The notes below the pieces were generated by a model. It searched no databases. It worked only from the letters and a program-made list of their open reading frames with translations, and was not told the DNA's origin. A stretch of 15,878 nt of DNA from Candidatus Kerfeldbacteria bacterium (GTDB taxonomy: Bacteria; Patescibacteriota; Patescibacteriia; SBBC01): NCBI GenBank assembly GCA_903854795.1, contig CAINXF010000067.1, positions 1 through 15,878 on the forward strand, in the 5' to 3' direction. Below, in pieces: positions 1-9,300 of this stretch; the stretch's first letter is position 1, and each line of letters opens with the position of its first letter. A program made the translations under genes and the position numbers.

Positions 1-1
1 C

Positions 2-1381
2 GTGGTGAGCTCCGCCATAGTGAACACCCAGGGATCTACGGCGTTGACGCTCGGGACGTCGAACGAAAAAGCATTGTTCTGTCTAAACGGGACCGACGCC
101 GCACATTGTAGGAGCGGTTGGAGTGATTTTGCGGCATTGGCGGGTAAGCTCCGTCTCTCGCCGACAGGACCGAACTACGATTCCGGGTTCGTGGACATGC
201 TCGCCCCCGGAGCCAACTTCGCGGATAACTTTGAGGTGGACGCCTCGGTCCGTGGTATTGCAGGAACGCCGACATCGACGCTTGCGACCGCGGGCATCTA
301 CGGCGAGGCATCGTCATCGCCTGGTACGAGCTACGGCATATATGCCTCAAATCAGACCGGCAATGGAAATCATAGTGCGATCTACGCCGATACGTACGTC
401 CCCGAGGTCGGCGCTGGTTCGTATGGCGGTTGGGCCGGGTATTTTAATGGCAGCGCAGTGATCTCAAACCCGAAAGGTGGCACTTGCAAGGACCACCCTT
501 CGACGACGTGCACAGGAGACGCCTCGTGTCCGTCGGGTGATAGTTGTGTGTCGTTCCCGGTGCTACTGATCGGCGATGCTTCGTTACCGAACCTGGAAGT
601 ACTCGGCATGCAGCGTGGGTATATTTGCCTGGGGACAAACAGCGACGACGCGACGCGGTGTCGCTATAACTGGCCGACAATCAGTGGTTTCGGTTTTTGG
701 ACCCCCACTCAGACCAAACTGAGTCCGATAGCTTCGATGGCCGGACGCTCGCTCGCGGTCGCTGGTTCCGGCGAATCGGCGGGCATGACCGTGAAGGTGA
801 CATCCGATTCCGGCCACACGCCGTTGCGCGCTGACCTAACGGTGAACGGCAGCGCGACCTTCTCGAGTTATTCCGTCGGAATCGCGCCGAGCAATGAGCC
901 GGTATCGATGACTTGTGGTGACAACAAATGTAATGGATTTGAGAACGATAGATTTGGAGATCCGTACTATTGTCCGCAGGATTGCGATATCACCCCGCCG
1001 GGAAATGTGATTGTCGAAGATGGTGAAGAGGTGCTCTGTGTATCCGTTCCCGGTCACAGCTGCCCGAGAGAGCCAGCAAAGTTTACGCTTGGATGGATAA
1101 ACCCTCTCGATCCTGATTATGCCGGCGTCAAGATAATCATCAGCCAGGATTATGCGAATAGTCCTAAAACTCATTATGATCCAGATTATGGCGATCTCTA
1201 CGGTGGCACGTTCCCGTCGACCACGAACTCGCTCATAATGATGTGCAACCATGATGGAACATTCTACTATGTGGGCCTATATGCGTTCGATTACGTCGGG
1301 CGTGTTGCGTCGGGCGTGTTGACTATAGTCCCTTGTACATCGAGAAAGATCGTACTTGGTAGTGGCACTATCGGTGATTGA
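2..1381 (+). CDS. Secreted tail-fibre-like protein A, 5' partial
   Basis: Likely extracellular structural or adhesive protein; function not known. The frame is open to the left edge, and comparison with its neighbour B shows that roughly 60 N-terminal residues, including the signal peptide, lie outside the window, so the GTG at base 2 is probably internal. Visible parts, numbered from base 2: an 'FCLNG...CRSGW' motif (26-40) and a second copy 'ICLG...CRYNW' (208-224); a tail-fibre-like stretch with AGIYG, YGIYA and AGYFNG (97-150); a four-Cys module (C162, C170, C176, C182); a CGDNKC...CPQDC motif (305-328); and a fibronectin-III-like end (about 331-445). It aligns with B over its whole length, except that B lacks the Cys module. 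It ends in TGA 8 bp before the preferred start of B. The paralogy is seen directly; the adhesive role is inferred. Confidence 0.8.
   Translation: MVSSAIVNTQGSTALTLGTSNEKALFCLNGTDAAHCRSGWSDFAALAGKLRLSPTGPNYDSGFVDMLAPGANFADNFEVDASVRGIAGTPTSTLATAGIYGEASSSPGTSYGIYASNQTGNGNHSAIYADTYVPEVGAGSYGGWAGYFNGSAVISNPKGGTCKDHPSTTCTGDASCPSGDSCVSFPVLLIGDASLPNLEVLGMQRGYICLGTNSDDATRCRYNWPTISGFGFWTPTQTKLSPIASMAGRSLAVAGSGESAGMTVKVTSDSGHTPLRADLTVNGSATFSSYSVGIAPSNEPVSMTCGDNKCNGFENDRFGDPYYCPQDCDITPPGNVIVEDGEEVLCVSVPGHSCPREPAKFTLGWINPLDPDYAGVKIIISQDYANSPKTHYDPDYGDLYGGTFPSTTNSLIMMCNHDGTFYYVGLYAFDYVGRVASGVLTIVPCTSRKIVLGSGTIGD
485..547 (+). other. Four-Cys module inserted in protein A
   Basis: Codes for exact C-x7-C-x5-C-x5-C spacing (residues 162-182 of A). 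Protein B aligns on both sides (FNG before, LLIG/LVVG after) without it, so this is a presence/absence difference between adjacent paralogues. Confidence 0.7.
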
Positions 1382-1386
1382 CTAAT

Positions 1387-2703
1387 ATGCGTGGATCTCA
1401 CAGGTCATATTCGAACGTGCAAGTGATGCTCGCGCTTTGCGTGAGTATCGGTACGCTTGCCGTAGTCGCCCACGCTTCGGCTCAATGGGTCGATCCAACG
1501 ACCCCGATACCTGGCGTCGGGACCTCGGGCGGCGCAGAAGAGTCGCCGCTCACTACAGGCAGCAGTGCACAAACGAAGACCGGTCCGCTCACGGTGTGGA
1601 AGAGCTTTTCCGTAATGGGTGATCTGAGTATCGCCGGTCAGTTGTGTTGGAACGGCACGAGCGGCGTTGCGTGTCGCAGCGGATGGCAGAGTGCGAACGT
1701 CGGAAATTACGTCAGACTGCAGACCGATACGCTCCGCGATAACGACTACGGATTCGTCAGTCTGAGGAATCCCGATGTCGCCGTATCCGAATTCACGCTT
1801 CAGGGAATCGCGGCGATGCCGACCGATAGTTCAGCGGTCGTCAGGGCCGGCGTCGTCGGAAGGGCGGCGCATTCTGATGCGGGCTATAGTTATGGCGTCG
1901 TCGGCTCGGCGGGTTCCTTTGACCTTGCCGATCACTACGGCGTGTATGCGACCAATGGTGGTAACCGAGATACGTTAGCGGCACAGTTCAATGGGAACGT
2001 GGCGTTCGTCGGATTACCAGGCGAGAGCGACCTTGTCGTCGGAACGTTGAACAGCGCGGTACAGACCGCGCGTCTCAATACCCTGAGTGAGGTGTGTTTG
2101 AATGGTGACTGCCGTTCGAACTGGGACACGGCAGGTCCGACGCCCTGGGTGGTCACGTCGTCAACGCTGTGGCCTGGGTTGATATCTCGAGGAGTAAGCA
2201 TCGGCAACGATACGTTCAAGGTGACGCTCCCCACGTCGACTACCGCCGACATGACGGTTACGGGAGATGTATCCGTGCATAAGATGGTCGTCGGTACGCC
2301 GTCATCGAACCTTATCAGTTGGGCGACGTGCGGCGATAACATCTGTAGTACCGGCGAAACGCCCGCGTTGTGTCCGGATGACTGCGATACGACGCCGCCA
2401 GACCAGATATCATCGATCACTGTGAGGGGGCTCACCGAGGGCATCATCGAGTTGACCTGGCACCATCCGTCGAGCATCGATTTCGCCGGGACAAGGATTT
2501 TGATCACTGACGGTATCCATCCGAGCAGCCCCTCGGACGGCACGCCGATCGATGTGGCTGGAATCCATGATGGTATTTCGATAAAGACATTCGGTCCTTT
2601 CAGTCACGGTAAGATATACTTCTGGCTGTACTCGTATGACCTGAACCGTCATAGTGTGCCACTGAACTTTTCGTTGCCGGTCGGATACGAGATCGACCTA
2701 TGA
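1387..2703 (+). CDS. Secreted tail-fibre-like protein B, paralogue of A
   Basis: 438-residue exported protein of unknown function. ATG 1387 is chosen over the in-frame TTG at 1378 because GGTGAT (1373-1378) is a good Shine-Dalgarno match 8 nt upstream of it. Residues 1-32 look like a Sec signal peptide: basic start, hydrophobic core 12-28, and an AHASA cleavage context. The mature part starts with a Pro/Gly/Ser/Thr-rich linker. It then has 'LCWNG...CRSGW' (86-100), tail-fibre-like YGVV/YGVYA and FNGNV segments (154-207), a second 'VCLNGDCRSNW' (236-246), the CGDNIC...CPDDC motif (315-333), and a fibronectin-III-like domain (about 336-435). There is no lipobox, sortase motif or C-terminal membrane anchor. 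The stop overlaps the next start (ATGA), implying translational coupling. Compared with A it is the version without the inserted Cys module. Confidence 0.85.
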   Translation: MRGSHRSYSNVQVMLALCVSIGTLAVVAHASAQWVDPTTPIPGVGTSGGAEESPLTTGSSAQTKTGPLTVWKSFSVMGDLSIAGQLCWNGTSGVACRSGWQSANVGNYVRLQTDTLRDNDYGFVSLRNPDVAVSEFTLQGIAAMPTDSSAVVRAGVVGRAAHSDAGYSYGVVGSAGSFDLADHYGVYATNGGNRDTLAAQFNGNVAFVGLPGESDLVVGTLNSAVQTARLNTLSEVCLNGDCRSNWDTAGPTPWVVTSSTLWPGLISRGVSIGNDTFKVTLPTSTTADMTVTGDVSVHKMVVGTPSSNLISWATCGDNICSTGETPALCPDDCDTTPPDQISSITVRGLTEGIIELTWHHPSSIDFAGTRILITDGIHPSSPSDGTPIDVAGIHDGISIKTFGPFSHGKIYFWLYSYDLNRHSVPLNFSLPVGYEIDL

Positions 2704-4496
2704 TACAAGGTGCCTACAAAACGTGGGGAAGATATGCGCTCGTAGGGATCGCGGTGGGTGTCGTGGCGCTGATGCGGGGTGCACCTGCTGCACGTTCCGC
2801 GGTCATCACGTCGTCCGCGGCCGATAAGCTCACGGTGTATAGCGGCGTCCTGATGATCATTCCGGATGCGACGGGCGCGCTCGAGCTCGGCAACACCGGC
2901 CGCGACATCATCTCGACCAGGGAAGTATTTTTCAGGCCAGGTGCGACACTCGAGGGATCGAAGTTCTACCAAGAGCCGCCGGTCTGCTCGGCCGATGGAA
3001 AACAGTGTTTGAATGACGGCGATTGTCTCGCGACGATCGACCCGAAAACCGGCCACCAGCAAACTTGTCTGAACAATATCCAGAACCTCTCGCTTACCGG
3101 CAATCTTATAGTCGATGGTCAGCTGTGTTTTCAGCAGGGGACGAACGCTATGGACTGCCTCGGCTCGTGGCCTGAAGATGCATCGGTGTACTGGAGCCCG
3201 ATCGAAGCGAATTCCCTCCACCCCGTGGCGCAAAGCAACGGCACGCACGACGCGATCCGCATCGGTGATTCGTGGGGTCATTGTTTGGGCGATATGGCAC
3301 GTCGCTGTATCGTTAATACCGATTGTGTGACGCCGCAGACCTGCTCCGTGTACACCTACAACGGCGTGACTGGTAGGGACACTCTGTTAATACAGTCAAA
3401 TACGACAACACCGGCATTGAGCGTCACGCACGGAGCGACGTTCGGCGAGCTCGACTTCGCGAAGCAGGGCTCATTAACTTCAGGAGCGACCCTGGTGTTC
3501 GGTTCAGTGTACGTCGACGGCACGGTCACCATAATGGATAGGTTGGACAACATTACGCATGTGTGGAGCGGCGCGACGCCGACCGATACGCAGGATGGAC
3601 TGGGGATCAGCGCGGACACGTTCAGCGGCACCACAAAATTGCCCTTCAGTGTCGCAGGACAATTGATCGACCTTCATTGGTGGCAATATTATAAGAATCC
3701 TAACGGCAAATCGTATCCCGGCGTCTCGACCACGGAGACCGGGGGAGGTATTTCTCCGATGCTGTGCGCCCATGTTGATTCGCAGAACGGCTATGCGTGC
3801 TTGAACGGCGCGAATGCCGGTAAACAGTGCAGCTCGAACACCGATTGTGTGGCGAACGAAGCCTGTACGAGCAACGTCTGCAGTATCACCAAGGGACCGT
3901 GTGTCACCGCGTCCGACTGTCCAGGAAATACCACGCATCCCGCGAGCGTCGCCAACGCGAAGTGTCAGAAATTGTGCGATGCCCAGCAGGGACAGTGTAC
4001 CGTCGATAATCTGATGTACTGTAGCGGCAATACTGCGTTGACCTGTACCGGCAACGCCGACTGTACCGGCTTCGGGTCATGCGTGGAAAATGTCAGTAAG
4101 CTTCACTGTACCTTCCAGAAGGACGGCGTGTATCCGCCGTGCTCTGTCGATGCCGATTGCAATCCCGAGTATTACGGAGAGGATAAATGCATTCCAGGGC
4201 AACTTTTTGCCTCTCCCTCATGTACGAACGCGTCTTGCGCGACCCTTTGTCAGGGAAAGAAGAAGTGCTCTGGCGGAGCCGCCGCCGATGCCGAGTGTAA
4301 GGTGTTCGGAACGGACATCAACTACAACGTGGGAACGTGCGTGAACGATCACGGTAATCAGTTCTGTAGATGTTCGTTGAACGTACGCGAGGTGACCAGT
4401 CTTCCCTATATCCTCGTGAAGGGGGGACTCGAGGGCGAGGTTTGTTCCCTCCCGTTCGATATTGCGAATCAGTCGCATCCAGCTGTAAATCCATGA
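2700..4496 (+). CDS. Cys-rich secreted protein C, scaffold family C/D/E
   Basis: 598-residue exported protein of unknown function. The signal peptide is about residues 1-33, with hydrophobic core 12-25 and an ARSA cleavage context. The scaffold shared with D and E starts at about 38 (LTVYSGVLMIIP, LELGNTGRDIIST, FFRPG). A Cys module (96-123) interrupts it before NIQNLSLTG (126-134). Then come 'LCF...DCLGSW' (142-157), an exact C-x7-C-x5-C-x5-C module (195-215), a beta-rich middle, and a DGLGISADTFSG motif (299-310). From 356 to about 560 it is nearly all Cys modules, including YACLNGANAGKQC and another exact module at 441-461. A C-x8-C-x-C cap follows (547-558). The start ATG overlaps the stop of B (ATGA), and its stop overlaps the start of D (ATGA). 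Disulfide bonding outside the cell is likely but inferred. Confidence 0.85.
   Translation: MIQGAYKTWGRYALVGIAVGVVALMRGAPAARSAVITSSAADKLTVYSGVLMIIPDATGALELGNTGRDIISTREVFFRPGATLEGSKFYQEPPVCSADGKQCLNDGDCLATIDPKTGHQQTCLNNIQNLSLTGNLIVDGQLCFQQGTNAMDCLGSWPEDASVYWSPIEANSLHPVAQSNGTHDAIRIGDSWGHCLGDMARRCIVNTDCVTPQTCSVYTYNGVTGRDTLLIQSNTTTPALSVTHGATFGELDFAKQGSLTSGATLVFGSVYVDGTVTIMDRLDNITHVWSGATPTDTQDGLGISADTFSGTTKLPFSVAGQLIDLHWWQYYKNPNGKSYPGVSTTETGGGISPMLCAHVDSQNGYACLNGANAGKQCSSNTDCVANEACTSNVCSITKGPCVTASDCPGNTTHPASVANAKCQKLCDAQQGQCTVDNLMYCSGNTALTCTGNADCTGFGSCVENVSKLHCTFQKDGVYPPCSVDADCNPEYYGEDKCIPGQLFASPSCTNASCATLCQGKKKCSGGAAADAECKVFGTDINYNVGTCVNDHGNQFCRCSLNVREVTSLPYILVKGGLEGEVCSLPFDIANQSHPAVNP
2985..3068 (+). 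other. Cys module inserted in protein C scaffold
   Basis: Residues 96-123 of C (C96, C103, C109, C123; a longer last loop than the exact form). It sits between KFYQEPP and NIQNLSLTG; D and E have only a short Cys-free linker there. Confidence 0.65.
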
Positions 4497-5419
4497 GACA
4501 ACGTACCGCATGTATCATTTCCGCAGTGATCGTCGTACTCGGCGCGTTTCGCGTCGCGTTGCCGGCGTGGTCCGCGACGCTGTCGGGCGCGGCGCAGCGC
4601 ATGACGGTCTACGGCGGCGCCGTAACGATCACGCCCGGTCGTCATTGTTCGGTCGACATCGGTACCTCGTGTACCACTGATTCCTTCTGCCCCTTAAATC
4701 AAAGGTGTGTCGGGACGCTTGAGTTCGGTGCCGCAGGAGTCGATATCACCTCAGATATGGACATCGTCCTCCGTCCTGGCACGGCGCCGAGTTCGGGTGC
4801 CGTGGTTCACTCGACCGCGTTTTCCGGTTCCGGCAGTACTAGCAACATCCAGAATCTCACCGTTTCTGGAAATGTCAGCATCATGAACGCGGGCAAGGCG
4901 ATATGTTTGCAGGGCGTCTGCAAGACGGCATGGAACAGAAACCTCGAGAGCTGGATCGAGCGTAGTGTGAGCATGGGCTCGTGGACGCTCAAATTCCTCG
5001 AACCATCCGACCTCACACGCGGTGTCAGCATCGGCGCCCCAGGCGCGGCGTTTACGGCGGGTACCGCGGTAAATGCCGACGGTCTATTCGCGGCAAACCG
5101 TGGCGGCGGATACGCCGCTTCGTTAGGCGGTAACATCGTAAAAATCCAGGACCTTTTAGTGCTTGGGAGAATAACAATGAATCCGTCCGTACAGCCGTTC
5201 AGCGATCAGAACGACGGTCTCGGGTCCGGATTGAACGCATCTAAGTTGGATGGTGTGGCCGTCACGCTTCGGAACGGGTACGCCTGTGATGCGACGATGT
5301 GCGTTTGTTTCAAAGGGACGCCGACGCACCATGCGAACATCGGCATGAACCAGGCCGACTGTATCCCGCTGTACGCGGGGATTAACGTGGCGCAGGCAAC
5401 TCTCCCCTCGCCCTACTGA
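4493..5419 (+). CDS. Secreted scaffold-family protein D
   Basis: 308-residue exported protein. The frame is open further upstream, but ATG 4493 is chosen: it overlaps the stop of C as ATGA and gives a signal peptide at once (hydrophobic core about 7-25, ALPAWSA cleavage context). The scaffold shared with C and E is present (MTVYGGAVTITPG, LEFGAAGVDITS, IVLRPG, NIQNLTVSGN). Here, though, a four-Cys module (C52, C60, C66, C72) splits it between TITPG and TLEFG, a different place from protein C. The 'ICLQGVCKTAW' motif (137-147) follows, then a weak tail-fibre-like stretch ending GGYAASLGGN (205-214). The DGLGSGLNASKLDG motif (241-254) and the terminal C-x4-C-x-C cap (265-272) with C290 close the protein. 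Function unknown; a surface structural role is inferred from the family layout. Confidence 0.83.
   Translation: MRQRTACIISAVIVVLGAFRVALPAWSATLSGAAQRMTVYGGAVTITPGRHCSVDIGTSCTTDSFCPLNQRCVGTLEFGAAGVDITSDMDIVLRPGTAPSSGAVVHSTAFSGSGSTSNIQNLTVSGNVSIMNAGKAICLQGVCKTAWNRNLESWIERSVSMGSWTLKFLEPSDLTRGVSIGAPGAAFTAGTAVNADGLFAANRGGGYAASLGGNIVKIQDLLVLGRITMNPSVQPFSDQNDGLGSGLNASKLDGVAVTLRNGYACDATMCVCFKGTPTHHANIGMNQADCIPLYAGINVAQATLPSPY
4646..4708 (+). other. Four-Cys module inserted in protein D
   Basis: Codes for exact C-x7-C-x5-C-x5-C spacing (residues 52-72 of D). It splits the scaffold between TITPG and TLEFG. Proteins C and E run through the same place without cysteines. Confidence 0.7.
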
Positions 5420-5422
5420 TCT

Positions 5423-6301
5423 ATGCAACGACGTACACGCCAACGCCGGACTACACGTGCCCTCATCCAGAAGATCGGGGTGACGCTGACGTTAGCACTG
5501 CTACTTGCGGTGTTTAGCGATTCGCTCCAGGTTAACTCACGATCCATATCGTCCGGTGCTCCTGAACAGCTTGCCATCACCGGTGGCGTGCTCACGATCG
5601 CCCCGGGCGGCGTAGGCGATGCGGTCATGGAGCTCGGTAACAATGGCAACGAGATTATTTCGACAGACTGGATCAACATCCGCCCGAACGTTTCCGCCGT
5701 CGGCACGAAGTTCGTCGGCAACGCCGACAAGACCCAAGACCTTCTGTTGACTGGTAAATTCGACGTGCAGGGGACCATCACGCTCGGCGGTATCCCGAGG
5801 TCGACCTGGCCGTACCTCGATCATTGGAAGGTCACGCAGACCGAGCAAGGCGCATCGATGTTAACGCCTAGTGAGAGTAACATGAATCTCTCCACGGGAT
5901 CGCAGCAGACCGCTCACCCGGAAGTCGCGGGGTTGTCGCTGTACTCGAATGATAGCACCCACAGTGCGCTCAATGTGACCAACAATGGAAATACCACCGT
6001 TGATTTTAACAACTCCAACCTGTCGGTGTACGGAGACTTCAAAGCTAATGGTAACATATACGTGTGCAGCTCGGCGACGGCGGCGGACTGTCATACGACT
6101 GGATCGCTCTACAAGGTATTATGGAATAAAATCAACATGGCTAATTTTGGCGGTATTGACGCTGACACGCTCGATGATGTCGACACGTACTTCGTCGGTA
6201 CCTGCAACGGCGTGCCGAATGCGATCTGTCTCTGTACGACCATGCCTGCGAGTACTAGTCGTTGCAAAATTTTGACCACGCCAGTTCATGATGTCCCTTA
6301 G
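5423..6301 (+). CDS. Secreted scaffold-family protein E, module-free version
   Basis: 292-residue exported protein starting 3 bp after the stop of D, with no evident Shine-Dalgarno, so coupled translation is likely. The N-terminus is very basic (MQRRTRQRRTTR), with a hydrophobic core at about 19-31, typical of a Sec signal. It carries the family scaffold without interruption: LAITGGVLTIAPG, MELGNNGNEIIST, INIRPN, TKFVG, QDLLLTGKFDVQG (49-117). This makes it the natural reference for where Cys modules were added in C and D. The usual W motif has lost its cysteines (ITLGGIPRSTW, 119-129); a second, looser copy runs C215...C223...W234. GIDADTLDD (244-252) resembles the 'DADTLDG' repeat of phage tail fibres. 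The protein ends with a C-x7-C-x-C cap (261-271) and C281. Function not known. Confidence 0.83.
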   Translation: MQRRTRQRRTTRALIQKIGVTLTLALLLAVFSDSLQVNSRSISSGAPEQLAITGGVLTIAPGGVGDAVMELGNNGNEIISTDWINIRPNVSAVGTKFVGNADKTQDLLLTGKFDVQGTITLGGIPRSTWPYLDHWKVTQTEQGASMLTPSESNMNLSTGSQQTAHPEVAGLSLYSNDSTHSALNVTNNGNTTVDFNNSNLSVYGDFKANGNIYVCSSATAADCHTTGSLYKVLWNKINMANFGGIDADTLDDVDTYFVGTCNGVPNAICLCTTMPASTSRCKILTTPVHDVP

Positions 6302-9300
6302 GAATCCACTTCATCGAAATTTCATGGCACCAGCCCTTACCGCGCGGGTGCTGGGTGGAACGCTGAAGATCGGTTTGCTTGTCGTTGGGTTGTTACTGGT
6401 TGCCATGGCTCCGTCGAGCAGTCGCGCCGGAGAATTCATCAAGCTCGGGTCGCCGATCGGTTCTCCGGTCAACCTGTACGGGATCACGAGCATCTATAAC
6501 AGCGATTTAAAGGCGTACGAGGCGTGGGCAGTAGGTGAGTTGCTGGATCCCACCACAGGGGAACTTACCCACGAAGGTGTGATTCTGCACTACACTGGTT
6601 CGTATTGGACTCGCATTGCGTTCGATACGCCTATTCCCGTGCTCCGCGCAGTGTCGGGCATTCGGTTCATGCGTTGGCAGAACGAGGATGGGAGTTGGGC
6701 GTGGGGGCAATGGAGCACTGCCGCATGGGCGGTTGGCGACGGCGGCGCGATCTACCACTTGAGTCCCTACACCGGCGCGTGGCGCGCCGAGAAGCGACTT
6801 TTTTACGCCGGCAACGCGCCTCAGGGCCGCTCATGCCTTGATGCGGAGCTGATCGATGGACATACTGATTGTCGCTGGTGGTCGGCAAACGCCCTGAACG
6901 GCTGGACGGGAAACGACCTAAAGACCGTCAATGCGGTCACGTTCTCAAACGTGCACCTCGGCGGGGCGAACGGGACGATGATGTACTACGGTGAATACTT
7001 CGCCTTCAACGCCGCCGGAACCGGGTACATCAGGGATTCGTATTGGAATAGTGAGAATACGTGGCTCGCGTCGACCGTGACGATGAATGCCATTTCATAT
7101 ATCGATAATGACCACGGGTGGATGGCGGGGTACGATACGGCGGGCAGCGGCTCAGGCAAGATCTGGAAATGGACCAATAGCACCGGGTTCGTTCAGGTGA
7201 CCCCGTCAGTGACAGCGCCATCGCTCCCAACGACCGGCATTCAATTCACGAGCGTAGCCGCAGTATTGCGAAGCACGGCGTCGACTGCGAACCAGCCGTT
7301 GAAGTCAGTGGCATGGCTCGGCGCGACGAACGGAAAAGTGTACCGGTACGATGAAGCTACGAATTCGCTGACGATACAGTACAACGGAACCCTCGGAAAC
7401 CCCTCGATCAATTCGATATCGGTCACGCGGCGGCAAGCCGGCGTCAGCCAGAATCTGATCGAGAACGGGAATTTTTCGGCCGACCGGCAGGATGGTGGTT
7501 TTCCCGCTCGCGCGCCTGACGGTTGGACCCTCGGCGGACAATATACCAATGTTCGAGATCAATCCATCTCCATGGTACCGTCGGCGCTCATACCGATCAC
7601 CGGTGGCAATATCTACGTGGGTGCACCATGGCAGACTGCGTCTTCTCTGGGGTATGTTTCAGGAACTTCGCGGTACGTGTATCACCTTGGTGGACAGGTC
7701 GGTGGCATGAATAGTGGCGATACGTGGGGTGGCGTCTACCCGTATTCAGGGTCAGGGTTTTGGGAAGTAAGTGGCAGCGGAGGATTCCCTACATTTACGT
7801 TGCAATTGCCGGAATCCGACGTCTCGATCGCATTGTTGAAATCATGGGACACAAAGTATCCTAGCTCTTCTGCTGTGGGATATTCGTATGGATCCGGCCC
7901 TGTTCAGTTGGGAACGAATTTAAGGGGATACATCAAAGTCAATTCGCTGAATCAGCCATACCAGTTCCGCGTGGTCAGTCCTAACGGCAAGGCGGAGTTG
8001 TATATCGAGCAAGATCTTAACCAGAGTCAGGCGACGTTATGTTATGGCGGGTTGAACGATGGGAACCCGTGTAACTACGCGCACGGGGACGGCGATTGCT
8101 CCGGTGGCGTGTGTCGTGGAACGAAATATCCAAACAACCTGAATACCGGCAGTCTTTCGACAAACCCACCGTTGACTGCGGCGTATAGTCCCGGCGAATG
8201 TAAGAACGAACCGCAGCGGCATTGCTCAGGCGGTTCGAATGCCGGAGGAGTGTGCACGGTTCCCAATACCAGCGTGTGTGTTGGTGGGCCAAACGCGGGC
8301 ACTCCCTGTGTGAATTATGTCATCTGTAAACCAGGGACCTGTGTGGTTCAGGAAAATAGTCAGTGTCTGAAGAGTCTGACCGGGACCTGCCTTCTCGGAC
8401 ACTGTAGCGCGTATCCTGACATTTTGTGCTCTAATAAACATGATGATTCCATCTGTCAGGACGCGCACGCTGGTGACACCTGCGTCACACCGACCTGCAC
8501 CGATAATTCCGCATGTACCATTAGCGACCCTGATTGGGATCGTGATTCTTGTATCAATCCGACGCCGACGTGCCAGGAATCCCATCCGACCGGTTGTTTT
8601 GACGATTCAGAGTGCCTCCTCGGTTCTTGTGAGGTGGATGCGACGGGACCTAATGGTAGCCTATCGTTTGCTCGTTGTAAGGTTGATAATGACTGTGGAA
8701 ATAAGATCGGCTCGATCAGCTACAAGTGTCAGCCGTGGGGACTCTGTGATACGGGGACGAGGTCCGGACTGAGCTGCATCAAGTACGGAAGTAACGATCC
8801 GGGTGTTACTCGTGATCCGAACGCGGACTGTACGGGTGGCGGCACGTGCGTGGTGCAGACCACGGGATACTGCCAGCAATCTCCCGCGACAACGAAACCG
8901 CAGACGCAGAATGCCTTTATCGATGCTACCGGGGCAACGTCGGCGGAAACGCCAGCCGTCAGCTTTACGGGGACAGGCATTAAGAGCAAGGAATGTGCCG
9001 ATGGCTCGGCGGTAGGAAGGTCGTGCAACAGCGATGCGCAATGCCTGGGCGGTAGTGTCGGTTCCTGTAAAATAGTACCTTCCAACTGGTATCCGTTCGT
9101 CCTCGAATATTATCAAGCGAACGCCGCGCAATGTGTCGGCGGTATCAGCGCGGGAAGATCCTGCCTACTTAATTCAGCTTGTCCCGGAGGGACCTGCACC
9201 AACATGCAATGGTGCGTCGGCGGCATCAATAGCGGGAAACTTTGTGACACGAACGCGGACGGTACTACAAATACCACAGGTATCCGGTCGCAAGCTTGCG

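Noticed and set aside
1378..1386. TTG start for protein B
   Set aside because: The Shine-Dalgarno match GGTGAT ends on this codon, so its spacing suits only ATG 1387.
1935..2543. Long minus-strand open frame (202 codons) opposite protein B
   Set aside because: It lies fully opposite a gene with a signal peptide and clear paralogues. The frame is kept open by GC-rich codon use and shows no recognisable domain.
4370..4492. Upstream in-frame extension of protein D from a TTG
   Set aside because: It overlaps the end of C by over 100 bp and would place a basic hydrophilic stretch before the signal peptide. ATG 4493 with ATGA overlap is much better.
1387..6420. Proteins B to F as minor pilins or lipoproteins
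   Set aside because: None has the pilin G-F-T-x-x-E type cleavage site. The cysteines near the N-termini of B and D lie within or before the hydrophobic core with no lipobox, and the basic start of E lacks a proper twin-arginine motif.
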